Below are positions 1 through 8,863 of a stretch of DNA of 64,000 nucleotides, in pieces. The DNA comes from Streptomyces sp. col6 (GTDB lineage: Bacteria; Actinomycetota; Actinomycetes; Streptomycetales; Streptomycetaceae): the NCBI RefSeq assembly GCF_008042035.1, contig NZ_RDBL01000009.1, positions 335,179-399,178 of the forward strand, given 5' to 3'. A program made the position numbers and the translations under genes. The notes under the pieces were generated by a model that saw only the letters and a program-made list of their open reading frames with translations, was not told the origin of the DNA and did no database searches. How positions within the stretch are numbered: the first letter of the stretch is position 1; every line of letters starts with the position of its first letter.

Positions 1-230
1 GCCTGCGGGAGGAGGCGGTCCGCGAACTCAGGGACGCCCCGGAGCGGTTCGACGAGGTCTACGACCGGGCATGGCGGGAGCTGCCCGGACAACCGCTGTT
101 GCACCTCGCGACCTTCAACATGGAGTCGCTCCAGTACGACTGGATGGACGGCGACATCAGCTGGTTGATCAGCCGCGACGACCTTCACGCCAGACGGTTC
201 GACAAGGTCGAGCACTACTGGTTGGGCTGA
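1..230 (+). CDS. C-terminal end of a DUF1963/YwqG-like protein (partial)
   Basis: The frame is open from the window edge to a TGA at 228-230, and the 5' part lies outside. The visible 75 residues include DGDISWLISRDDL followed by ARRFDKVEHYW. This resembles the C-terminal pattern of DUF1963 (YwqG) proteins, where an acidic-Gly segment and a W/Y-I-R-x-x-D-L segment precede A-R-R-F-D. The function of that family is not established. The assignment rests on a short stretch and could be wrong; that this is a gene end is more certain. Confidence 0.55.
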   Translation, partial: LREEAVRELRDAPERFDEVYDRAWRELPGQPLLHLATFNMESLQYDWMDGDISWLISRDDLHARRFDKVEHYWLG

Positions 231-284
231 CCCCTGCGGTTCGGCCGGTCCCGGGGGCCTCACGAGCACCGCGTGATCACGACA

Positions 285-908
285 TCACACAGCCCCTAGC
301 CAACTGCCCGCCGTCGACAGCGCGCCCATCCGAGCCATCAGCAGCTCCACCGCGTCCTGGGGCAGATAGATCAGCAGTCCTTCGGCGATCCACACGGTCC
401 GCGCCGCCGGGTCGTGCCCTGCGGCGGCCAGCGCGGCCGCCCAGTCCTCACGCAGATCCACCGCGACGGTGATCCGCTCGCACCGTGCGACCGCCCGCTC
501 CTGGCGCAGCACCGATGCCTTGAAGTCCAGTGGCGCGGCGGTGTCGACCTCGAACAGGCGGGTGCCCTCGGGCCAACTCATCCGAAAGGCCCGGCTGTCC
601 ATGCCTGCGCCGAGCAGGACGACCTGCCGGACCCCGGACGCGGAAGCCTGCTGCAACAGCTCGTCGAGGAACTTCGTCCTGATGACGATGGAGAACGACA
701 CCGCGAGCCGACGGCGGCGCGCGGCCTCGTCACCAGCCAGGGGCGGCGGGGAGGGCCACAGGCCGCCGGCGGTGGCGAAAGCCCGTGCCAGCGGGTCGCG
801 GAACAGCGGGTTCTCCCGCCCGGACTCCAGCGCCCGTACCCTGGCCACCCCCACTGCCGTTGCCCACACCCCCGACGGCTGCACCCGCTCCTGCTCATCA
901 GTCACCAC
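285..908 (-). CDS. SAM-dependent methyltransferase of the TIGR00027 family, C-terminally truncated
   Basis: The protein has 207 residues. The class I SAM-binding signature LLGAGMDSRAFRM lies near residues 97-109, followed by an acidic strand (FEVDTAA) and a TVWIAEGLLIYL segment. This is the order seen in leucine-carboxymethyltransferase-like TIGR00027 proteins of actinobacteria, whose substrates are mostly unknown. Family members are usually about 270-290 residues; this one stops right after LSTAGSWLGAV, where the relatives continue with the last third of the fold. The end therefore looks like a deletion or a frame loss, and the enzyme may be inactive. The start is a GTG with weak ribosome binding; a second GTG is three bases downstream. 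Confidence 0.75.
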   Translation of the reverse strand: MVTDEQERVQPSGVWATAVGVARVRALESGRENPLFRDPLARAFATAGGLWPSPPPLAGDEAARRRRLAVSFSIVIRTKFLDELLQQASASGVRQVVLLGAGMDSRAFRMSWPEGTRLFEVDTAAPLDFKASVLRQERAVARCERITVAVDLREDWAAALAAAGHDPAARTVWIAEGLLIYLPQDAVELLMARMGALSTAGSWLGAV

Positions 909-1559
909 ACCAGCCTAGAAGAAGACAGTTGCGCCTCCCGTGCAGGTATGACATTTGCCAGCAGCTCCGTGAGCACGTCCGGCGTTGCCGCAGGCCCCGG
1001 CCTCCTGTCTCCGACCCACGGTGCAAAGTGGTCCGCTACAGCCCGAAGTTCCGCGTCGCCCGGGTGACCCGTGGTCCGGGAAACACCGGGCCGTCCCCAT
1101 CAGTCAGGCATGCCCAATCTCAGCCACAAGGTCCTGGTGGCGGCGTAACGCTTTCCGTGGGCCGTGGCCGCGTCGGTGCGTGCCGGGGCGCTCCAGTGGC
1201 CGGACGCATCGGACTTCCCGGACGCTGCACTGAGCGCGGTGGGCAACGAGAAACGCACGGAGTGCATCGAGCGCCTGGAGGCGTGTACCGAGGAGCACCA
1301 CGCCGGGCCGGAGGAGCTGCTGCGCGTACCGGCCGGGCGGCATGGCCCTCCTCGGCCGGTTACGCCACCCCGGTCCAGCTCCTGAGCGACCGGCGCGGCT
1401 CCCCGGGCTGGAAGTGCAGGGCCCGAAGGGGGCGGTCTCTGCAGGGCGTACACCTGATACGGCACGGTGGTTCCGCCCGCGGCGAAGGCCAATGGCACCC
1501 GGCGGCTACAACGCCCACGAGAAGGCCGGAGAGATGGCCCAGGAGGAGGACGAGATAGG
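909..1559. other. Stretch without a recognisable gene
   Basis: Several overlapping open frames exist on both strands, but none has a convincing start, ribosome-binding site or recognisable motif. The plus-strand frame near 1164-1385 reads somewhat like protein (CIERLEACTEEHH) but cannot be assigned. This may be an old gene relic. Confidence 0.4.
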
Positions 1560-1832
1560 TCAGCGGGCGCGCCGGATGCGGATCGGACCATGGGCTTCTG
1601 CCGGTTTGACGGGGTGGCCGCCCTGAGTGATCTCCACCTGGCCTGCTTCGGCCAGCCGCTGAGCCGCGCGGCGGGCTGGTTCCATCAGGGAACGCCAGCC
1701 GTCATCGTCACCCTGGTGCACTTTGCGTGCGGCTTCGGAAGGGCAGATGCTGGCAGTCGGGCTGCGGTGCTCGAGGAGGGCCAGGATGGCCTGCTCCAAG
1801 CGCCTGTCGGTCTGCTGCTCGCTTTTAGTCAC
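1560..1832 (-). CDS. DUF3253 family protein
   Basis: The 90-residue protein starts at GTG 1832. It carries the hallmarks of DUF3253: ICPSEAARKV, then DGWRSLMEPARRAAQRLA, then GQVEITQGG and GPIRIRR at the end. The family is a small winged-helix-like actinobacterial and proteobacterial domain of unknown function. The open frame extends far upstream, but only this part matches the family and the upstream translation is compositionally noncoding, so the GTG start was preferred. No obvious operon partner is seen. Confidence 0.8.
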   Translation of the reverse strand: MTKSEQQTDRRLEQAILALLEHRSPTASICPSEAARKVHQGDDDGWRSLMEPARRAAQRLAEAGQVEITQGGHPVKPAEAHGPIRIRRAR

Positions 1833-2385
1833 GTCGTCAGCATGGCATCGGCGGTCGGCGTACGGACCCGGGCCGATACCGGCCCCGGAGCGGTCTGATC
1901 GGACGGGTTCTGACTCAGGGCGCTGGTCACACGGTCCGGTGAGGGCGTGGTGGGAGACAAAGGCGCGTGGCGGTCGAAGGAGAGGCCCTGACCCTTCGCC
2001 ACCGACCATGCCCCCGAGATTCGCCGAGCGATTGCTGAGAACCCCGCCGTCCCGCTCGACCTGCTCACCGCCCTCGTTGCCAACGAACGGATGCCCGGCG
2101 AACCCGTACCTCGCGTCGAGTCCGCCGCCGAGCTCGAACTCCACACACTGGCCTCGAGTCGAGGGGCGCAGGCGAGGCGCTCGCTGTGCTGGGCACGCCC
2201 TTATCGTGGCCGCAGCACATGGGCGGTCTGTTGGAAACGTCGAGAGCACAAAAGGCCCTCCGCCGCCGCGTCTGCGGCAGCGGAAGGCAGATCGTCAACG
2301 CGGCTTCTCGATTCCGATCTGCACTCCGGGCGGTCCGCAGGTCGGAGGGCGGACCTGATCCGAGTGCGCCCGGTCACGTGGGCGT
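1833..2385. other. Noncoding stretch upstream of the DUF3253 gene
   Basis: No supported gene was found. Open frames on both strands lack starts with ribosome-binding sites and show no family motifs. Part of it presumably holds the promoter of the leftward DUF3253 gene. Confidence 0.4.
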
Positions 2386-2420
2386 CGCTGGGGGCGGGCC
2401 ACCACGGCCCACCCCCAGCG
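2386..2420 (-). terminator. Hairpin terminator of the secreted SH3-like gene
   Basis: Arms 2386-2400 and 2406-2420 pair over 15 positions with one G-U or mismatch and a 5-base loop. The hairpin lies 6 bases past the stop of the leftward gene ending at 2427. There is no clear U-tract, as is common in Streptomyces. Confidence 0.7.
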
Positions 2421-2426
2421 AGGCAC

Positions 2427-2831
2427 TCAGCACTGGTAGAAGGTGATCTGTCCGTCGCCGTTCTCGTCCACCGAGTTTCCCAGGAGATTGGCGTCCGACG
2501 TCCAGCCCTCCAGCTGGGTTTCCGCATACCGGACGTGCCACCACACGTTGCCGTACGAGTTGACTGTCCAGCAGTGGAGGTAGACCGTGCCGCCAGCAGG
2601 CACCCACCCCCAGGTACCGCACCCGGACTGGTACGGGCCGTCGGTGAGGTAAACCCCCCGCTTCAGCGTCGCACGCCCCTCGCCGTTGGCGGTGGGGGTC
2701 CAGCACTCCACCTGCGCGGTGGCGTGCGCGGCCGGCGCGATCGCGACGCCGGCACCGAACAGCATGACGGCCGCCAGAAGCACGTTCGCAAGGGACCGAA
2801 TCGGGCCACGATTCAAAACAGCTCTCGACAC
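2427..2831 (-). CDS. Small secreted SH3-like protein
   Basis: The 134-residue protein starts at GTG 2831, seven bases after an AAGGAG ribosome-binding site (2839-2844). The N-terminus is a Sec signal peptide: basic residues, hydrophobic core LLAAVMLFGAGVAIA and cleavage near APAAHA. The mature part has four cysteines and a pattern of short strands with conserved tryptophans (VWWHVRY, EGWTSDANLL). This resembles bacterial SH3-like domains of Streptomyces secreted proteins. It ends in a DENGDGQITF segment that resembles an EF-hand-like calcium loop. The binding partner is unknown. Confidence 0.75.
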   Translation of the reverse strand: MSRAVLNRGPIRSLANVLLAAVMLFGAGVAIAPAAHATAQVECWTPTANGEGRATLKRGVYLTDGPYQSGCGTWGWVPAGGTVYLHCWTVNSYGNVWWHVRYAETQLEGWTSDANLLGNSVDENGDGQITFYQC

Positions 2832-3062
2832 AGCACAGCTCCTTCTCTCCGGGCAGGACAGGGGTCCTGAAGACCGCGAAAGCGGTCGATGGACGCCCCT
2901 ACTCAGTGATCCCAGAACGTATGGTCTGCGGTGAACTGCCGCATCCCACACAGGGTTCAGATCCTGCCCAGACCGCTGCGGTAGCTGACCGGCCTACGTA
3001 AACTTCCGTGGTACCGCGGAAGGTTGACGCACATCAGGCATGGCAGGCCTTACGCTGCGGCG

Positions 3063-4214
3063 ATGCGGATCCGCCCCATCACTGTCGACACGCTGATCGT
3101 GACGGCGTTGACTGCCGTGGCCCTGCTGCTGGGGCCGGAAGCTTCGCGCCAGGGACAGGATCCGCTTGACGGCACCGCCTACGCGTTGGTTGTCCTGGTC
3201 CATCTGCCGCTCATCTTCCGTAACCGGGCGCCCGTCGTGGTCTGCTGCGTCGTACACGCCACCTGGCTGGTGTACATCACCGCCGGTCATTGGCCCGTGG
3301 TGTGCAGCTTCGGCCCCATGCTCGCCGTCTACACCGCCGCCTCGCTGCAAGCGCCGCGCGTCTCCATCCCCTGCGCCGCACTGTTGGGCGGAGTATGGAT
3401 CTACGCGGGTGCGGTGAGCCACCCCGCTTCCTGGGCATCCATTGCTGGACAGGCCGTGGTCTACCCGGCGATCCTGTGGCGGTTCGGCGTTCTCGCCCGT
3501 CGCTCGACCGAGTTGGCACGACAACTCCACCGGGAGCAGGCCGATCGGGCCCAGCGTGAGGTGGCCGAAGAGCGGGGCCGGATCGCCCGCGAGCTGCACG
3601 ACGTGGTCGCACACCACATGTCCGTGATCTCCGTGCAGACCGGTCTCGCTCGCTTCGTCTTCGACACCGACCCCCGGACCACGCGCACCGCGCTCGACAC
3701 GATAGAAGTCACCGGCAAGGAGGCCCTGCAGGAACTGCGCCGCATGCTCATGCTGCTGCGCTCCTCGGACAACGGCGCCCCCACCGGCCCGATGCCGAGC
3801 CTGGCGCGCCTCGGCGAGATGACCGAACGCGTCCGGGCCGGCGGGACCCAGGTGGCCCTGACGGTCGAGGGCGTGGAGCGCCCTCTGGCCCCCGGCCTGG
3901 AGCTTTGCGCCTACCGAGTGGCGCAGGAAGCGCTCACCAACGTCCTCAAGCACGCACCTGGAGCAAGTGCCCAGGTGCGGCTGACGTATGAGCCGCACCA
4001 GGTGACGGTTTCGGTCACGGACGACGGTGAGGGGGTGATTTCAGACAGAGTCCATGCCTCCGGCGGACACGGCTTGCTTGGCATGCGGGAGCGGGCCAAG
4101 CTCTACGGCGGGCAGATCAGCATCGGCCCGCAGGGCCGAGGCGGCTTCGCTGTGCGGTTGATCCTGCCGACGCCCGCGAGGGCCGCACAGCAGGGGGACG
4201 ACGCCACCACATGA
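3063..4214 (+). CDS. Two-component sensor histidine kinase, NarL/DesK class
   Basis: The protein has 383 residues. The first 140 residues contain about five hydrophobic membrane segments and no large extracellular domain. A linker helix follows, then the HisKA_3 phosphoacceptor motif RIARELHDVVAHH with His179, and the ATPase domain with EALTNVLKHAPG (N box) and GGHGLLGMRER (G box). This is the usual Streptomyces architecture for kinases paired with LuxR-type regulators. ATG 3063 was chosen over an upstream ATG because the family starts directly before the first membrane helix. The stop overlaps the start of the response regulator gene by four bases (ATGA), so the two are translationally coupled. 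The signal is unknown. Confidence 0.93.
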   Translation: MRIRPITVDTLIVTALTAVALLLGPEASRQGQDPLDGTAYALVVLVHLPLIFRNRAPVVVCCVVHATWLVYITAGHWPVVCSFGPMLAVYTAASLQAPRVSIPCAALLGGVWIYAGAVSHPASWASIAGQAVVYPAILWRFGVLARRSTELARQLHREQADRAQREVAEERGRIARELHDVVAHHMSVISVQTGLARFVFDTDPRTTRTALDTIEVTGKEALQELRRMLMLLRSSDNGAPTGPMPSLARLGEMTERVRAGGTQVALTVEGVERPLAPGLELCAYRVAQEALTNVLKHAPGASAQVRLTYEPHQVTVSVTDDGEGVISDRVHASGGHGLLGMRERAKLYGGQISIGPQGRGGFAVRLILPTPARAAQQGDDATT

Positions 4215-4867
4215 CCACAGTGCTCGTCGTTGACGACCAGTTCCTCATCCGGGCCGGCCTGGTCGGGCTTTTGCGTGCCGCGCCCGGCATCGAAGTGGTC
4301 GGGGAGGCCAGCGACGGTGCGGAGGGCGTGTTCCTGGCCGCCCGAACCGCCCCCGAGGTGATCCTCATGGATGTCCGCATGCCCAACATGAACGGCATCG
4401 AGGCCACCGAACGCATACTCGCCGGGGCCGGCGACCCCCCGCCCCGGATCCTGATGCTGACCACATTCGACCTCGATGAGTACGTGCACGGGGCGCTGCG
4501 CGCCGGAGCCTGTGGGTTCCTCCTCAAGGACTCCGGACCGGAACGGCTACTCGCCGCCGTGGCAGCGATCGCCGGCGGCGACGCACTGTTCGCGCCAAGT
4601 GTCACCCGCCGTCTGGTGGAGGCGTACGCCCGACAGACCGCTTGCGAACAGCCTCCCGATCTGGCCGCGCTGACGTCCCGCGAAGTGGAGGTCCTGAAAC
4701 TGGTCGCACGCGGCCTGTCGAACCCGGAGATCGCCGAGCGTCTGTACATCAGCGAGGCTACGGTGAAGACCCACCTCAACCGCACGATGACCAAACTTGA
4801 CCTGGGCAGCAGGGCACAGGCCGTGGTGGTGGCGTACGAATCGGGCCTGGTGATCCCGGGCGGCTGA
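4211..4867 (+). CDS. LuxR-family (NarL-type) response regulator
   Basis: The 218-residue protein has an N-terminal receiver domain with the acidic pair VVDDQ, phosphoacceptor Asp54 in ILMDVRMPNMNG, the conserved Thr in MLTTFD and Lys in FLLKD. The C-terminal helix-turn-helix of the LuxR type starts at LTSREVEVLKLVARG and contains EIAERLYISEATVKTHL. It is the cognate partner of the overlapping kinase gene. Its targets cannot be read from the sequence. Confidence 0.95.
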   Translation: MTTVLVVDDQFLIRAGLVGLLRAAPGIEVVGEASDGAEGVFLAARTAPEVILMDVRMPNMNGIEATERILAGAGDPPPRILMLTTFDLDEYVHGALRAGACGFLLKDSGPERLLAAVAAIAGGDALFAPSVTRRLVEAYARQTACEQPPDLAALTSREVEVLKLVARGLSNPEIAERLYISEATVKTHLNRTMTKLDLGSRAQAVVVAYESGLVIPGG

Positions 4868-4999
4868 AGCATCGTGTGCGCATGCACGAGCTCGTCGGCA
4901 GCGGCCGGGTGGGTAGCAGACATTTCCCGGCGAGGCCGGTGCGCGGCGTTCACGTCCTGGCCGGTCTGCGACCGCTCCTGCCGCCGGCATCGGAAAGGA

Positions 5000-5635
5000 G
5001 CAGCTGAACTCCAGGGGATCGACGCGATCGCCTTCACGTTCCGGACCGGCATCCAGTGCGTCCGCCTGCCGGAGGAGTACGGCGACTGGCGAAGCATCTG
5101 TCGTCGGCTACGGATGTGGGGCCTTGACGGTACCTGGGAGCGGGTGTTCACCGAGCTGATGGCAAAGGCCGGTGCCGAGGAGGACCTGACCTGGGTCATG
5201 TCGGTGGACTCACAATCGACATGCGGCCGGGGCCCGCGAAAGGGGGCCCCGGCCGACGAACCGGCAGACCACGCCATCGGCCGCTCCGGCGGCGGACTGA
5301 CTACCAGGAGTCATCTCGCAGCCGACGACCGCCGCCGGCCCCTTGTCTTCGTTCTGACCGCCGGCAAGGCGGGTGTGGCGCACCCGCCTTCGCGGACGTC
5401 ATGGCCCGTCTGCGCGTACCCGACCGCGCGGACGACCGCGCACCCGACCGGACGTAGTCCTCGCCGACAAGGCCCATTCCTCATGCGCCGTCCGCGAGCG
5501 CCTACGCAGAAGCGACATCCGAGCGGTGATCCCCGTCCCTGCGGACCAGCAGGGCCGTCGGCTCCAGCGAGGCCGCCGGGGACCGAGCCGGGACCGTCGA
5601 GCCGGCGGGGGCCGAAGCCGTCGAGGGCCCGGCCG
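5000..5635 (+). pseudogene. Relic of an IS5-family transposase
   Basis: Translated pieces match the actinobacterial IS5-type transposase: FRTGIQCVRLPEEYGDW, then VMSVDS, then ADHAIGRSGGGLTTRSHLA, and in another frame RPDVVLADKAHSS and IRAVIPVPADQQG. The order is correct, but the frame changes at about 5215 and again near 5390. The segment after VMSVDS, where relatives read RAHQHAAGAR, is partly deleted. The C-terminus is lost after about 5635. No terminal inverted repeats were found. Confidence 0.85.
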
Positions 5636-5697
5636 TCCTGTACACCCACGCCTACGTCTCCGGACCGGTCGGCCATGGGCTCCCTCAAGGGAGGTAC

Positions 5698-5738
5698 GGC
5701 CCTGGCACCGCAGGCAAACCGCCTGCGGTGCCAGGGCC
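5698..5738 (-). terminator. 18-bp perfect hairpin terminator
   Basis: Arms 5698-5715 and 5721-5738 are perfectly complementary with a 5-base loop (AAACC). It sits 8 bases past the stop codon of the leftward STAS-domain gene. It also marks the right edge of the transposase relic and may stop rightward transcripts too. Confidence 0.85.
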
Positions 5739-5745
5739 GCTCTGA

Positions 5746-6084
5746 TCATGAGGCGGCTGCCTGCGGTCGCCCGTTCGGAAGCAGGGAAGAGAGCTCGAGG
5801 TAGGGAAAGAGTTCCTCGGCTGTGCGGAACAGTTCCTGCGGCTGCGGTCCCAGGCCGGTGACCCTGGTGCGTCGCTGCGGGGTGCCTGCTGGCGACGGGT
5901 CGGTGAGGAGGTGAAGGCCGGCGGAGTCGAGGAAGGGGGTGTCGTTGAGGTCCCAGACGAGCTCGGTCACGTCCCGGGGCAGTGCGTCGATCACGGCACG
6001 GAGCTTGGGCATGGCGGTGTGGTCGATGTCGCCGTGCGGGATGATCCGGGCGGTTGTCGCATCGATCATCGTGGTGACGTCCAT
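5746..6084 (-). CDS. STAS-domain anti-sigma factor antagonist
   Basis: The 112-residue protein has the STAS fold sequence pattern: ARIIPHGDIDHTAMPKLRAV, then TELVWDLNDTPFLDSAGLHLL. Ser54 in LDSAGL is the expected phosphorylation site in SpoIIAA/RsbV-like antagonists. Such proteins bind and release anti-sigma kinases in partner-switching pathways. ATG 6084 lies about 10 bases after GGAAGGGGG. A SpoIIE-type phosphatase gene in this window (11999-14290) would be a natural partner class, but a link is only inference. Confidence 0.88.
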   Translation of the reverse strand: MDVTTMIDATTARIIPHGDIDHTAMPKLRAVIDALPRDVTELVWDLNDTPFLDSAGLHLLTDPSPAGTPQRRTRVTGLGPQPQELFRTAEELFPYLELSSLLPNGRPQAAAS

Positions 6085-6374
6085 GGCGGGCACGCCCCCT
6101 TCCGGGGGTTGTGAGCCCAAAGGCGCAGCCCCTCGTGGGGAGGGGTGACGACGATGGCGGGAACTGGGAGCCCGTGGAGGGGGCAACACCCGGAACCCGA
6201 AAGTCCGGTGCCCCAAGAGGGCGCCGGACGGTCTCGCGTCCCCTCACCGTGACACATCCCCACCCCACCTGGCCACCCCCACCCACGCGGATCGGCTCAG
6301 TGGAACCCCGGGAGCCATCGACGGCCGCCCGGGAAAAGTCCGAGGAACTCCCGCACGAGTCGCGGACCCGGGCT

Positions 6375-6917
6375 ATGTCACCCATGACCACCTCGCACGA
6401 GGCGCTGTCCCGCATGACAACGGTGTCGAGCCCCGCCGAGGAAGACCTCGCCAGCCACGAACCCGACGTCTCCCCGCACATCCTCCTGGACCACTGCGGA
6501 CGCGACCCCGGACGGTGGGAGGCACTCGCCGCCGCCATGACGTTCATCTACACCGACGAGCGGTTTACCTCTGGCCAACTCCTGGACTCCCTGAACCCCG
6601 TCCCGGCCCCGGCCCCGGCCCCGGCCCGACGCAACCGGCCCTGGGACGCTGACCGCACCACCGCTCAGGAGGCAGGGCGCTTCTTCGCCGTCGCCCTGAG
6701 CGCTGCGGTGTTCTTCCAGGCCGACGGCTTCTTCGCGAGGCTCTTATTGCAGGGGCGGCGTGACGGCCGGGCCCGCATTCGGCAAACGCTTCCAGGTGTC
6801 TCATCTCTTTGGGGCGGCCTGCGCCTGACCGGGCGGATGACAGTCGGCTCGGGCTTCAGTCACAGTTCGGTGCTGCGGTGCTCGATGAGGATGACATCGC
6901 GCCATCGGCCGCGGTGA
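6375..6917 (+). CDS. Possible hypothetical protein, 3' part doubtful
   Basis: From about 6375 to 6640 this frame has strong third-position G/C bias and reads like a small soluble protein (GRDPGRWEALAAAM, then an Ala-Pro repeat at 6600-6625). After about 6690 the bias disappears, and the opposite strand reads as a Lys/Ala-rich tail (KKPSAWKNTAALRATAKKRP) like that of Ku. The natural stop may have been lost by fusion to other DNA. No clear ribosome-binding site was found and no family is recognised. It also runs into the 3' end of arsN1 on the other strand. Confidence 0.3.
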   Translation: MSPMTTSHEALSRMTTVSSPAEEDLASHEPDVSPHILLDHCGRDPGRWEALAAAMTFIYTDERFTSGQLLDSLNPVPAPAPAPARRNRPWDADRTTAQEAGRFFAVALSAAVFFQADGFFARLLLQGRRDGRARIRQTLPGVSSLWGGLRLTGRMTVGSGFSHSSVLRCSMRMTSRHRPR

Positions 6918-7363
6918 CGGCCAATACGTTCGCGGGTGCCGACGACGCGGAATCCGGCTCGGAGGTGAAGCGCGAGACTGGCAGTGTTCTCCGGGAAGAT
7001 GCCGGACTGCACCGTCCAGATCCCGGCGGCCTCGGTGGAAGCGAGCAACACGCGCAGAAGCGCCGCGCCGATGCCTTGGCCGCGGGCATCGGGGTGGACG
7101 TACACCGAGTGCTCGACGACGCCGGCATACGCGCAACGGTCCGACACAGTCACGGCCGCGACCCACCCAAGCACCCTGCCCCTGCCGTCGACGGCGGCCG
7201 AGCGGTGCGCGGGCAGCTTGGCGGCGTCGAACTGCTCCCACGTCGGTGCCGCGGTCTCGAACGTCGCGTTCCCCTCGTCGATGCCGAGCTGGTGGATCGC
7301 GAGGACCTGCTCGGCGTGCTCGGCCCTCATGGGCACGATGCGAACGGCCTCGTCCCCGCTCAC
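6860..7363 (-). CDS. arsN1: GNAT acetyltransferase of the ArsN1 (arsinothricin resistance) type
   Basis: The 167-residue protein has a single GNAT domain. The acetyl-CoA loop is HPDARGQGIGAALL (about residues 92-105). Segments IHQLGIDEGNATFET and SGIFPENTASLALHLRAGFRVVG are typical of the phosphinothricin/arsinothricin N-acetyltransferase group. Members of that family encoded in ars operons (ArsN1) acetylate the alpha-amino group of the organoarsenical antibiotic arsinothricin. This gene is the last of a four-gene ars operon and overlaps arsC by four bases, which supports that role over general phosphinothricin resistance. Confidence 0.85.
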   Translation of the reverse strand: MSGDEAVRIVPMRAEHAEQVLAIHQLGIDEGNATFETAAPTWEQFDAAKLPAHRSAAVDGRGRVLGWVAAVTVSDRCAYAGVVEHSVYVHPDARGQGIGAALLRVLLASTEAAGIWTVQSGIFPENTASLALHLRAGFRVVGTRERIGRHRGRWRDVILIEHRSTEL

Positions 7364-7779
7364 GGCTGGCTCGCGGGGGCGATCTCGCCGATCAGTATCC
7401 GGACGCGCTGCTCGATCTCGTCACGGATGGGGCGCACGGCCTCGAGGCCCTGCCCGGCCGGGTCGGTCAACTGCCAGTCGAGGTAACGCCTTCCGGGGAA
7501 GACGAGGCACGTGTCGCCGCAGCCCATCGTGACCACTACGTCGGATGCCTGTACGGCGTCGGTGGTGAGCAGCCGGGGCACCTCGGCCGAGACGTCGATG
7601 CCTACCTCGGCCATCGCGGCGACGACGGAGGGGTTCACGGTGTGGGCGGGAGCAGAGCCTGCGGAGCGGACCTGCACGCGGTCGCCCGCCAGGTGAGTGA
7701 GGAAAGCGGCGGCCATCTGGGAGCGGCCGGCGTTGTGGACGCAGACGAACAGCACGGACGGCAGGGCCGTGTCAGACAT
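7360..7779 (-). CDS. arsC: Arsenate reductase, low-molecular-weight phosphatase fold
   Basis: The 139-residue protein opens with the phosphatase loop CVHNAGRS (Cys13). It has two further cysteines in MGCGDTC (Cys87, Cys91) and the acidic segment DWQLTDPAGQ. This is the thioredoxin- or mycothiol-linked ArsC class common in actinobacteria, which reduces arsenate to arsenite for export. The distal cysteine pair suggests an intramolecular disulfide relay, but thiol partner choice cannot be read directly. The start overlaps the end of the upstream acr3 gene by eight bases. Confidence 0.92.
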   Translation of the reverse strand: MSDTALPSVLFVCVHNAGRSQMAAAFLTHLAGDRVQVRSAGSAPAHTVNPSVVAAMAEVGIDVSAEVPRLLTTDAVQASDVVVTMGCGDTCLVFPGRRYLDWQLTDPAGQGLEAVRPIRDEIEQRVRILIGEIAPASQP

Positions 7780-8863
7780 GGGCTGGGTCTTCCTCGGTGA
7801 AGTGCGCGGGAGTGTTGAAGAAGCGGCGGGTATACAGGGCGACGTAGACGAGACCGATCAGTACTGGCACCTCGATGAGCGGTCCGACCACCCCCGCGAG
7901 GGCCTGTCCGGATGTGGCGCCGAACGTCGCGATGGCGACCGCGATGGCCAACTCGAAGTTGTTGCCCGCGGCGGTGAACGCGAGCGTCGTCGCCCGCGGG
8001 TAGCCGAGGCCCACTGCGCGGCCGACGGCCATGGAGCCGGCCCACATGAGCGCGAAGTACACGAGCAGCGGCAGCGCGATACGGACGACGTCGAGCGGCT
8101 GTGAAGTGATTGCGTCGCCCTGCAGCGCGAAGAGCACCACGATCGTGAACAGCAGTCCGTACAGGGCGAACGGGCCGATCCGTGGGATCAGCTTCGCCTC
8201 GTACCACGTGCGGCCCTTGGCCCCCTCGCAGATCCGGCGAGTGAGGTAGCCGGCGACGAGCGGGATGCCGAGGAACGTCAGCACGCTGCGGGCGATCTCC
8301 CACACGGACACGTCCAGGCCTGCCTGCTCCAGGCCGAGCCGGCCGGGCAGTAGCGACAGGTAGAACCAGCCGAGGGCCGAGAACGCGATCACCTGGAAAC
8401 CCGAGTTCAGGGCGACCAGGACTGTGGCGGCTTCGCGGTCGCCACAGGCCAAGTCGTTCCAGATGACCACCATGGCAATGCAGCGCGCCAGACCCACGAT
8501 GATCAGGCCCGTGCGGTACTCGGGCAGGTCGGGCAGGAACAGCCACGCCAGCGCGAACATGAGCGCCGGGCCGACAATCCAGTTCAGCAGCAGCGAGGGC
8601 AGGAGTAGGCGGCGGTCGCGGGTGACGGCATCGAGCCGGTCGTAACGCACCTTGGCAAGGACCGGGTACATCATCACGAGCAGGCCGAGCGCGATCGGCA
8701 GCGATACGCCGGTCACGGTGACCTTGGCGAGTGCGTCCCCCAGGCCGGGGACGATGCGGCCGAGGCCGAGGCCGACCGCCATCGCGGCGAGAATCCACAC
8801 GGCGAGATATCGGTCGAGGAACGACAAGCTGCCGGCGACTTCCTGCTCGGACGTGGCGCTCAC
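7772..8863 (-). CDS. acr3: ACR3-family arsenite efflux permease
   Basis: The 363-residue protein has ten predicted membrane helices. It carries the ACR3 signature GLARCIAMVVIWNDLACGD with the conserved membrane cysteine needed for arsenite transport, and the late motif FTAAGNNFELAIAVAIATFG. It exports arsenite made by ArsC. GTG 8863 was chosen because it overlaps the arsR stop (GTGA) and because upstream in-frame residues are arginine-rich and unlike the family. Confidence 0.95.
   Translation of the reverse strand: MSATSEQEVAGSLSFLDRYLAVWILAAMAVGLGLGRIVPGLGDALAKVTVTGVSLPIALGLLVMMYPVLAKVRYDRLDAVTRDRRLLLPSLLLNWIVGPALMFALAWLFLPDLPEYRTGLIIVGLARCIAMVVIWNDLACGDREAATVLVALNSGFQVIAFSALGWFYLSLLPGRLGLEQAGLDVSVWEIARSVLTFLGIPLVAGYLTRRICEGAKGRTWYEAKLIPRIGPFALYGLLFTIVVLFALQGDAITSQPLDVVRIALPLLVYFALMWAGSMAVGRAVGLGYPRATTLAFTAAGNNFELAIAVAIATFGATSGQALAGVVGPLIEVPVLIGLVYVALYTRRFFNTPAHFTEEDPAHV

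Noticed and set aside
1100..1591. Minus-strand 163-residue frame and overlapping plus-strand frames
   Set aside because: No start with a ribosome-binding site, no recognisable motif and no consistent third-position bias.
6595..6630. Short tandem repeat (CCGGCC units)
   Set aside because: It is only four to five copies coding for Ala-Pro and is common in high-GC coding sequence; not a CRISPR or regulatory repeat.
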